13,450 nt of DNA from assembly GCA_030248065.1 (NCBI GenBank), contig JASAMV010004727.1, positions 1 through 13,450 of the forward strand, in the 5' to 3' direction. The position numbers and the translations under genes were made by a program. The stretch's first letter is position 1. Each line of letters starts with the position of its first letter. Of the stretch, positions 1 through 7,148 are shown piece after piece. This DNA is from Rhynchonema sp. JSB1_4 (taxonomy: Eukaryota > Nematoda > Chromadorea > Monhysterida > Xyalidae). The notes beneath the pieces were generated by a model. The model saw nothing but the letters and a program-made list of their open reading frames with translations. It did not search any database and had not been told where the DNA came from.

Positions 1-20
1 GCAGAGAGCGCACTTGAAAC

Positions 21-1007
21 CAGACCTATGCCGATCTATGGTTTTTTTCTGGCAAAATCTGACCCCACCGGGTATTGGTCGCACAATGACTTTATAAGAA
101 TTGGTCAATTTTTTTCCTGATTCGTAAAGAGGGAAAGTGACGGGACAATGACTTTGCATTGCGTGATCGCACACCAGTAGTAAAGAGAATGTTTCAGACC
201 TGCGGCAACGTGGTTGATCTGCTAGATTATTTTCGGCTGAAAATGTTTTGTGAGAATCACAAATAGCACAGTGGTTAAGAGTGACTGAACTTGAAAATCA
301 GGATTGATTTGATGAATTCTTATATGGCCATTGTGCGACCAATACCTGATAGGTTTTTTGGAAAAATGGAAAAAATATGATTTTCGATTTTAGGCATAAA
401 AATTGGTGTATGGGTCCTCTGGCAGGCCTGAAACAAGAATCTGCGGAGAGATGTTTCAAAAAATGATGAATCGAAATATTTTTGGGTCAAATTGAGTTTG
501 TGCTGGAAATGGTCGGCTTGCATCAGACTGTATGTGGGCGTGCGGTGGCGTGGTTTGAGATGTTTCAAATGCTGACACGCGTGCCAGCAGATGTTTCAAA
601 AAATGATGAATCGAAACATTTTTGGGTCCACAAACACAATTTGACCAAAAATGTTTCGATTTGCCATTTTTGAAACATCTGCGGGCACGCTTGTCAATAT
701 TTGAAACACCTCACCGCACGCCCACATACACAGTCTGATGCAAGCCGACCATTTCCAGCACAAACTCAAATTGACCCAAAAATATTTCGATTCATCATTT
801 TTTGAAACATCTGCTGGCACGCTGTATCAATTTTTGAAACATCTCTCCGCAGATTCTTGTTTCAGGCCTCCCAGAGGACCCCTACACCAATTTTTAGGCC
901 TAAAATCGAAAATCATATGTTTTCCATTTTTCCAAAAAACCTATCAGGGGTGAGACCCTGTGGGGTCAGATTTTGCCAGAAAAAAACCATAGATCGGCAC
1001 AGGTCTG
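21..1007. mobile_element. Long inverted-repeat (hairpin) DNA transposon, non-autonomous, interrupted by a MITE
   Basis: The element starts CAGACCTATGCCGATC and ends with the inverse of CAGACCTGTGCCGATC. A 6-bp direct repeat, TGAAAC, flanks it at 15-20 and 1008-1013 and is the likely target-site duplication. The left arm (21-72 plus 345 to about 628) pairs with the right arm (about 640-1007), leaving a turn of roughly 11 bp near 634. A motif around GATGTTTCAAAAAATGATGA occurs twice in the left arm and twice inverted in the right arm. About 717 bp remain once the nested MITE is removed. There is no transposase ORF; the ORFs inside are by-products of the palindrome. The superfamily is undecided, because a 6-bp duplication is not diagnostic. 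Confidence 0.8.
75..342. mobile_element. TA-flanked MITE, copy 1, nested in the hairpin element
   Basis: Terminal inverted repeats of about 28 bp start TTGGTCGCACAATG and end CATTGTGCGACCAA. TA dinucleotides flank it at 73-74 and 343-344. The matching place in the other arm of the host hairpin (near 945-957) lacks this 268-bp block, so the arm shows the insertion directly. A second copy lies at 5129-5416. TA duplication suggests mobilisation by a Tc1/mariner-type transposase. It has no coding capacity. Confidence 0.85.
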
Positions 1008-1013
1008 TGAAAC

Positions 1014-1382
1014 TCGCGAGCATAATATGGACCACAGAAGGGTTCTGAAAGTTTGACATATTCATATGACTCAACGTTGTTCAGCCAGCTGTTCAATAGT
1101 AGGTGTCGATTATTTTAATTAACCAAAAAAACCGCAAAAAGAAACTGAAAAATTGTTACAGTTCAATAACGTCTGTTTGGACCAATCGGCCAACGACGAC
1201 AGTGCGATAATGTAGAGTAGCGTCTATTCATCAGTTGAAGAGTGAGCAAATGGCGTGAATTGCCCATTCGTTCTCGTACTGTGTTTTGTTGAAGAACGCT
1301 TCCTTGTGTGGTACTGTCACTATTCGTTGTAACAATATTCGCTGTAACGATATATTGTGTCCCGGAAATTCGCTGTACTTAA
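1014..1382. other. Intergenic stretch with a 15-bp tandem duplication
   Basis: No gene was recognised here. ATTCGTTGTAACAAT (1322-1336) is followed directly by ATTCGCTGTAACGAT (1337-1351), a two-copy tandem repeat with two mismatches. Related words (CGCTATAGCGATATTC) occur just right of the next element, near 2036-2052. The TTAA element may therefore have landed inside an older repeat. Confidence 0.45.
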
Positions 1383-2025
1383 AGGGGAAATTGCACATTC
1401 CTAATCGCCTTTCAGGTTTTACAAGTGTTTAGACAGCAATGTGGGCATTACAAAAGTTAAATAATTTGGTACAAACTCTCAAACATGTACCCGGAAGATT
1501 CCGTTTAAGACAAGCTACTGGGAACAAAATTCGGCGCGGACCGGCCGAATTTCTACCTGAGCATTCAGGCAAATTGCCTTATCAAAAAGGTCTCAAGGCG
1601 ACAGAATGTTTCGCATGTTTTTTGAAACTCACTAACTATAGAATTTCGCTTTTCTTTATATTTCGAATTTCAACGAATTGTTCCAGCGTGTCTGCTAAAT
1701 GTTTCATGCTCTGCTTGTCACGCTGGAACAATTCGTTGAAATTCGAAATATAAAGAAAAGCGAAATTCTATAGTTAGTGAGTTTCAAGAATCGTGCGAAA
1801 CATTCTGTCGCCTTGACAGCTTTTTGATCAGGCAATTTGCCTGAATGCGCAGGTGGAAATTCGGCCGGTCCGCGCCGAATTTTCTTCCCGATTGTTCCCT
1901 TTAAACTGCTTCTCCTGGGTACATGTTTGAGAGTTTGTACCAAGTGATTGGCTTTCATGATGCCCACACAGCTGTCTAAACACTTGTAGAGTTTGAAAGG
2001 CGATTAGGAATGTGCAATTTCCCCT
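1383..2025. mobile_element. TTAA-flanked near-palindromic MITE (piggyBac-type target site)
   Basis: The tetranucleotide TTAA flanks it at 1379-1382 and 2026-2029. Its ends read AGGGGAAATTGCACATTC and the exact inverse. The two arms of about 300 bp can be followed almost continuously to a turn at roughly 1692-1720 (around GCTAAATGTTTCATGCTCTG). Each arm carries the landmark GGACCGGCCGAATT or its inverse. TTAA target duplication is the hallmark of the piggyBac superfamily, but no transposase is present, so the family call rests on the target site alone. The ORFs at 1439-1753 and 1704-1967 are mirror readings of the two arms. Confidence 0.8.
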
Positions 2026-2210
2026 TTAAGCTTTTCGCTATAGCGATATTCGATGGTTATGTTATGATATTGTTTCTGGATGTCCCGCAACGCAAATTCC
2101 ATACAAATTCTGTTCGATATAAAGATATCGTATATTGTAAACTTATAAATTCGCTCCCGTACCGTAAAATACGCCCTATAGTAAATATCAAGTTCTAAGT
2201 GCTCTCTTAG

Positions 2211-2434
2211 GGTGGAATTTTCGAAACGGTGTAAAGGTCAGTTGGGCGTAAAGGTCGGTGTAAAGCTCGGTCGGCGTAGCTCGGTGTACACGTGAAACAT
2301 TGCCTGTTATTAACGTGGAATGTTTCAAGTTTACACCGAGTTCTATCACACTGAGCTGTCGACCGAGCTTTCTACCGACCTTTCCACCGACCTTTACGCC
2401 CAACTGACCTTCACACCGTTTCGAAAATATCACC
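2211..2434. mobile_element. Small hairpin MITE with tandem 12-bp motifs in its arms
   Basis: CTTAG occurs at 2206-2210 and 2435-2439, so the duplication may be the full 5 bp or only its TTA core; a TTA core would point to PIF/Harbinger. The ends are GGTGGAATTTTCGAAACGG and the inverse of GGTGATATTTTCGAAACGG. The arms contain repeated words of the form GGTCGGTGTAAA, three or more per arm, with small differences between arms. The loop lies near 2307-2318. It has no coding capacity. Confidence 0.7.
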
Positions 2435-2760
2435 CTTAGTCAAGTGGAAAATGGCAAATGGAAATGAAAATATCTTCTGTGTCCAAGTTTTCCATTTTCA
2501 TTTTCATGAATAAGGGCATGCTGGAAAACGGTAAATGGAAATGAATGAAAACATTTTCTGTGACAGTCAAGTTTTGGTAATAAACAAAACATTTTCTGTG
2601 CCTCTTAAGTTTCGACCGCTGCTCGGTCAGTATTTACGCGGAAAATGTTTTGGTTCACTGTCATTTTCCATTTCCAGTATGCCCTTAGTCATATTGGAAA
2701 ATGGCAATGGAAAACATGGACATAGAAAATGTTTTCATTTCCATTTCCTACTATGACGGA
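2435..2760. repeat. Mosaic of inverted and direct repeats around GGAAAATGG words
   Basis: An inverted repeat spans 2511-2687, from TAAGGGCATGCTGGAAA to TTTCCAGTATGCCCTTA. Overlapping it, CCCTTAGTCA followed by TTGGAAAATGGCAA-like sequence appears as a direct repeat at about 2434 and 2682. Further CATTTTCCATTTCC-type words and their inverses fill the rest. It looks like several short elements or decayed copies stacked on each other. The order of insertion cannot be settled from one copy. Confidence 0.6.
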
Positions 2761-2923
2761 GGGAGCCCTAAACTTGAAGATCAACTTCAGAAACATTCGG
2801 GCAACAGAGACGCACGTGCAGCCTGCCAGCCAGCCAGGCAGTTGTGTGCAATGTTTCCGAACAGCGCGCCGTCAGCTTTCGTGTTCAGAACTTGACATTA
2901 ACTATGGGGCGTACGTCATTGTA

Positions 2924-3284
2924 CAGTCCAACCACCAGCTCATGAGACGACTTTTTTCAAAGCTTGCTTGGCCACATTCAAAAATGCACCGGTTACACGT
3001 GTTTTCGTAAACAAAAGAAAGAGATCGGGCTGAAAGACATGATGACAACTTCCAGCTGGCTGACCTCAATTTGTTGCGTGCTTACGCGAACAGCAACGTT
3101 GTTCAACACACGAATGTTTTGGGAGTCAAAAGGGAATTTACCCACCGAGGCGAAGAGCGTGTTTTGAAAAAAATACATGCGTTTCTCTTTCTTTCATTTC
3201 CAAAATACGTGGAACCGGAACATTATTGGATCCGCACAAGCCAATTATTCAAAAAAGTCGTCTCATGAGTTCGTGGTTGGACTA
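2924..3284. mobile_element. Tc1/mariner-type MITE
   Basis: TA flanks it at 2922-2923 and 3285-3286. The left end reads CAGTCCAACCACC and the right end is the inverse of TAGTCCAACCACG. Both continue into CTCATGAGACGACTTTTTT, giving a terminal repeat of about 36 bp followed by a weaker match that includes CCGGTTACACGTGTTTT against CCGGTTCCACGTATTTT. TA plus a CAGT start is typical of Tc1-like ends. The 361-bp interior holds only short overlapping ORFs with no recognisable transposase. Confidence 0.72.
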
Positions 3285-3286
3285 TA

Positions 3287-3574
3287 CACGGTAGCGAATT
3301 TAGAAATTCACTGTATCACTCTTCACATTACTCGCAAAACTCATACCGATGTTCTGCAAACCAAAAAGTCTTCGCTTTTTCACGCGCATATGGCTATACT
3401 GTATACGCTTGTTTCATAGCGAAATCACACTTCCCAACCCCGTAATCCCATCATGATGGCAAAGATAGACCACTAGAGAAAGACCAAGGTGAATATTTGC
3501 ATGCACAATCACTTGGAACCAAGTCCGCGGTAAGGATTCGTTTTCGTTTGATTTTGGTATTAACGTATTTACTT
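3287..3574. other. Intergenic, no feature seen
   Basis: The stretch separates the Tc1-type MITE from the end of the minus-strand gene. No conserved ORF or clear polyadenylation signal for the minus-strand gene was seen here, so that gene may continue into another exon. GTAAAT just past its TGA, read on the minus strand, would serve as a donor. Confidence 0.3.
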
Positions 3575-4030
3575 TCAGTCTTCTTTCAGAGTTTCAAAGC
3601 AAATCTGGCGGTGGCAGACTTCCGACTTCGTTAATTTAAATAATCGCTTGCCAATACCGTCGCGTGGGTTCAGAATCGCTGGCTTCTGAAGACTGACATT
3701 TACAAATCGATTATACTCACAAACATATAGTTCATTGGTTTTCACTTTGTGGCATGAAAAGTTATGATAATGAGCCGATCTGAAAAGACAAGTGAAGACC
3801 GTCTTCAATGTACAGGCATCCGCAGAACCGAATGTGACCAGTAGTGTTTGTTTAGGTATCTTTTTTGCAGTGTTCATGAATTGGCACCATTCTGATGCAA
3901 GAAAGCTGGTGGTCGTTAATCGCCCGAAGCTGAGAAATTTACCGGTACTATCATTATCGTGAACCGAAAAGGACACCAGTGGATTCTGACTGTACATGTT
4001 GGCCTTCAATGTATACATAAGAAACGGGTG
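3575..4030 (-). CDS. Minus-strand gene, downstream exon, ending in TGA
   Basis: 151 sense codons lie between the TCTCTGCAG acceptor and TGA at 3577-3575. It is the longest uninterrupted reading frame in the window outside repeats. A TAG sits just upstream of the acceptor in the same frame, so translation must enter by splicing or at the ATG at 4018. Seven cysteines are present, five of them in the second half. Confidence 0.5.
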   Translation of the reverse strand, partial: HPFLMYTLKANMYSQNPLVSFSVHDNDSTGKFLSFGRLTTTSFLASEWCQFMNTAKKIPKQTLLVTFGSADACTLKTVFTCLFRSAHYHNFSCHKVKTNELYVCEYNRFVNVSLQKPAILNPRDGIGKRLFKLTKSEVCHRQICFETLKED

Positions 4031-4448
4031 CTGCAGAGACTATATCAGACTGGATCGACTCCACTCACTTACCGTCGTCACACGGAAACATCAGTGGGTC
4101 ACACCCACACGATGACGTCACAAAAAATGCAGGAGACCGCATGCGAGTGTTATTAATGGATGTGAGACATAAACACCGACGTTCACCTACCAGCGGACGA
4201 TCCAGCAAGTTCCACCTGAATAATGTGTTTTGCCGACAACCTTTCCTGTGAACCTTAGCCCACCATGTTCCTATCAGATTTATCTCAACTTCCGCATCGA
4301 CGGATATGAAAAATACATCAGGCCTTTGGAAACCTTGTCGTACGTTCACTGTTAGTTTCTGCTTAAATGTTTTTGAACTGTTTCTATTTTGAGTTTCAAC
4401 GATCACGGCATAAAAATCTAAAGTAGGAAATGAAGAAGAAACCCACAT
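3575..4448 (-). CDS. Two-exon gene of unknown family, minus strand
   Basis: Two neighbouring minus-strand ORFs join through a good intron. The upstream exon (4448 to 4191) ends at CTG|GTAGGT and the downstream exon (4030 to 3575) follows TCTCTGCAG|CAC, both in phase 0, giving a 160-bp intron. The joined product is 237 residues from the ATG at 4448. It reads DVFFISVDAEVEINL, then GTWWAKVHRKGCRQN in exon A, and PLVSFSVHDNDSTGK then LSFGRLTTTS in exon B, with several cysteines toward the C-terminus. The phrase SVHDNDSTG recalls the acidic loops of C2 domains, but the rest does not fit well enough to claim it. There is no evident signal peptide or membrane segment. An acceptor-like AG just before the ATG (minus strand, 4452-4451) means 4448 may lie inside an internal exon. 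Joining phase and length support a real gene; the function is unknown. Confidence 0.5.
4191..4448 (-). CDS. Minus-strand gene, upstream exon
   Basis: 86 codons are open from the ATG at 4448-4446. The donor is CTG|GTAGGTG, with a second choice 4 bp later (GTAG|GTGAAC) that would change the phase. If the exon is internal, its left limit is near 4450. Notable residues are the WW pair and the basic run KVHRKGCRQN. Confidence 0.5.
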
Positions 4449-5128
4449 CACTTCAACAAATAACTTTTTTTTATTACGTCGTGAAGTAATCTGTAAAAGG
4501 ATAGCCCAGTATTGGGCAAAAATCCTTTTTTTAAGTTAATTTTTTAAAACAGGTTTTTTCAAAGAATAAAAACGTTTTTTTTTCAAAAAACGGCTAAGTC
4601 GTAGAAATTGCATTTTTAATTAAGTGAATAAACTGCACTCTTAACAATTCAACATTATGTCCATCCTGAAAGTACTCATACAACGTTGTGTGATTGTTGT
4701 GTAAATACTTGCACACTCGAGCCACGGGGCCATCTCCTCTTGTGGATCCCACTGTTCTTGTCATTCGTGCCGTATGTGTGGAAGCGGTTCACCGTCACAG
4801 CAGCCCAAGCGGACAAAAATTGAAGCACCTACCCCGGTCCCATATGCCCGGAGACATCCTTCCATATTGTGCAGTTGGTCCGCGTTCTCTTAATCTCAAT
4901 CTTAACACCACACGCAAAACTCAGTCTTCCGCATCTTGGCATTCCTAGTTAGTCTCAGTGCACCATACCATACGCATTATACGCACCATCATAAACGTAC
5001 AATATGATTTAGCATCACTTAGCGGCGCCCGTTTCAGTAATAAATTTCAACCCAGGCGAATGCGAAGAAAAGAAACCAGTGGGTCGGTGTGATTCATTTA
5101 TTTGATAAATACTTACGTACAGTAGGTA
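4449..5128. other. A/T-rich intergenic region, no gene supported
   Basis: Positions 4465-4620 are homopolymer-rich (T and A runs) and contain a short palindrome, GCCCAGTATTGGGC, at 4504-4517. The rest shows no convincing ORF. The open frame at 4694-4948 has no recognisable domain and poor composition for a protein. This may be the left part of an old element whose right end lies near 5548. Confidence 0.35.
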
Positions 5129-5416
5129 TTGGTCGCACAATGACTTTATAAGAATTGGTCAACTTTTTTTCCTGAATCGTAAAGCGGGACAGTGACGGGG
5201 CAATGACGTTGCGTTGCGTGATCGCACACAAAACACGTTTTATAGATTTTAATTTAATTGAATGTTTCAGACCTGCGCCAACGTGGTTGATCTGCTAGAT
5301 TATTTTCAGCTGAAAATGTTTTGTGAGAATCACAAATAGCACAGTAGTTAAGAGTGACTGAACGTGAAAATCAGGATCGATTTTGATGAATTCTTATATA
5401 GCCATTGTGCTACCAA
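5129..5416. mobile_element. TA-flanked MITE, copy 2
   Basis: It has the same ends as the 75-342 copy (TTGGTCGCACAATG at left, CATTGTGCTACCAA at right) in the same orientation, with TA at 5127-5128 and 5417-5418. The interiors match over long blocks, for example around GACCTGCGCCAACGTGGTTG. This copy is 288 bp and differs mainly by a block near 5232-5262. Two copies in 5 kb with intact ends suggest a family that moved fairly recently. Confidence 0.88.
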
Positions 5417-5418
5417 TA

Positions 5419-6009
5419 CTATGTATAATATGTTGTTCGTGCCTGTGTTGTACTGAATTAAAAGAGATATGTAATTGGGATTTTATAAAAAATGTTCATA
5501 AAAAACGTTTTTTAGAAACATTTTTTCACTTTTTTTAATCCAACCCTGAACATAACAAGTGAAATTACACAGCAGTTATTGTGGCTTTTTGAAAACGCAA
5601 TGTATTATCATGTAATTGTGCCGTGTTCAGCTGGTGGCAGCAGAATAATAACTTTTGTTCAAGTTAGAGTTCTAAATCAATATTACAGCGTTGTGATGAA
5701 ACAAGCGTGGTTTCCAATATTTTGATTTGTTTTGTAGTATCACGAATAAAAAATCTCACTCCAAACATCACGCTTTTATGAAAATATCGGTTCGTTCTCA
5801 CATCAATTGACGATCCGGGTACCGACCTGTGCGTTTTGTGAGACATTATGCCTCTCAATCTTGTTCCAAGGCTAGTCGCTAAAAAGGGGCGCGGCGCGAC
5901 ATTCTTATTTTTTCAGGACATCATCACCTGATTTTATGTCAGAAATTGATAGACGATCGTCTGAGAAGTACGTCTTGCAAAGACTGCATTGATCCGGCCT
6001 GTTTTCAGC
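5419..6009. other. Intergenic region with an A/T hairpin and splice-acceptor-like sites
   Basis: An imperfect A/T-rich hairpin lies at about 5486-5526, followed by AATCCAACCCTG at 5537-5548, which matches inverted hAT-like ends. TTTTTTCAG at 5908-5916 and TTTTCAG at 6003-6009 are good 3' splice sites. A short upstream ORF starts at ATG 5936 and ends after 18 codons. No longer gene was seen. Confidence 0.4.
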
Positions 6010-6210
6010 ATGAAAAAACAGATGCCCGAACGATCTCAAATGTCGGAAACAAAAGTGCGTTTGCTATTATTGCTCATATTATTACTGGCAACATTTGAGA
6101 AACATGTATCGGTTGCCACAGCGACTGCAATATCGCTTAGAGCAGGTTACCGGAAAATATGTGTCGCAAATGTCATAAATCAGCGCCGTGCCCAAGGCGC
6201 AAGTTATTGA
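6010..6210 (+). CDS. Small putative secreted peptide with signal sequence (in-frame continuation to 6336)
   Basis: The ATG at 6010 lies one base after a TTTTCAG acceptor, a layout expected for an exon start or a trans-spliced leader site. The 66-residue product starts with charged residues, then VRLLLLLILLLATF as a hydrophobic core near residues 16-29, then small residues (ATATA) suited to signal-peptidase cleavage. The mature part is short and basic with a single cysteine. After the TGA at 6208-6210 the same frame stays open for another 41 codons to TAA at 6334-6336 and adds two cysteines. Either the TGA is the real end, or a small intron removes it, or it is a disabling mutation. An AATAAA follows at 6411. 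No homologous family was recognised. Confidence 0.45.
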   Translation: MKKQMPERSQMSETKVRLLLLLILLLATFEKHVSVATATAISLRAGYRKICVANVINQRRAQGASY

Positions 6211-6410
6211 GTTCGATGCCTGAGTTTCAAGCAGCCGATCAACTACAGCAAGGCCAACTTTCTCACATTCTATGTTCGGCAGACACTATTCCTCAGGATG
6301 TCATCTTGTGATCAGCGGAAAAATCAGCGGACATAAAACTATCGGTTGTGTCGTAAAATAACAATGTCGCGGTCCCTTTGACCAATGCTTCGTTTTGTGA
6401 TGAGTGGATG

Positions 6411-6416
6411 AATAAA
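6411..6416 (+). terminator. Candidate polyadenylation signal AATAAA
   Basis: AATAAA lies 200 bp after the TGA and 75 bp after the later TAA of the small secreted-peptide ORF. Its position suits a 3' end for that gene. The motif is common by chance in A/T-rich DNA. Confidence 0.35.
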
Positions 6417-6492
6417 ATAATTCAAACTCTGCTGTGAGTGCAATAGTGATCACAATACGTTCAGAAGTTATTTTCAGTGCAATATTTTTAGT

Positions 6493-6616
6493 TTATTCAC
6501 CCACAATGCTGTGTAATACATCCTTGAGACGGGCGCGTGCATAGCTGATGTTCACCTTAAAACCGCTAGGCATAACAGCGTCATTCGGGTCTTTCATTGC
6601 TTTTAATTTGCAGACG
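6493..6616 (-). CDS. Possible terminal exon, minus strand, unknown family
   Basis: On the minus strand a GGTTTTTTTAG acceptor is followed by 40 codons and TAA. The encoded tail includes KAMKDPNDAVMPSGFK and ARARLKDVLHSIVGE, with protein-like composition and a plausible amphipathic C-terminal helix. The open frame extends upstream to an ATG at 6795, but that part reads less like a protein and includes the T-run of the acceptor. The rest of such a gene would have to lie further right on the minus strand, where no partner exon was identified. It may be a gene fragment or chance. Confidence 0.25.
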
Positions 6617-6979
6617 CTAAAAAAACCCGCCTCTACGCGCACAAAATTATTTGAAACAGCACGCGATGCGTGCGTGCAGTATCTTTTTTGGCATGTGTTT
6701 CTGTGAGCTGTTATGTGTACGGTGTACCTGGTAAAGCGTGACTTAACGTTAGTGCAAGTTTTCAGCATTTCTGGACAGTACAATGAAGTTTTCATTCAGT
6801 CATTTTTGCAGACTTAGAAAATTTGTCGACTTTTGTTTGTTTTCCTTCAGCGTTGCGCGTGTATTGTCCATGTCAATTCACTGTGGTGACCAGCGCCAAT
6901 AAAGATATGTATCAGATCCATCCGACAGATTATTCAACAATCATCTCTCTGCCAGACATTGAAATTGGCGGCGAATAAT

Positions 6980-7148
6980 ATGGTTATCCAAACCGAGCGA
7001 TTGCGCGCGATCGAAACAAAGGAGCCGGAGACGCTCGCTGATAGTTTTTTCGCGCGGACGTTTCGATTTCTCTGGCGCGCGTATTTCACTCTCACGCGTT
7101 GGAATGGCCTCTGGGCGATGCTCTGCAACGTGATCTACAGCTTTTTAG
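6980..7148 (+). CDS. Methyltransferase exon 1
   Basis: It encodes 56 residues and ends phase 1 at TTTTTAG|GTGAGC. RFLWRAYFTLTR then WNGLWAMLCNVIYSFL gives an amphipathic to hydrophobic N-terminal segment. TTTCCTTCAG at 6841-6850 could mark a 5'UTR splice or trans-splice site upstream. Confidence 0.7.

Noticed and set aside
320..953. Several ORFs of 63-82 codons in the first hairpin element
   Set aside because: They repeat each other in opposite orientation because of the inverted arms. No domain is visible.
1439..1967. ORFs of 104 and 87 codons in the TTAA element
   Set aside because: They are mirror images read from the two arms of a palindrome and contain no transposase motif.
4694..4948. 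Plus-strand ORF of 84 codons
   Set aside because: There is no domain, its start is not an ATG with context, and nothing around it suggests a gene.
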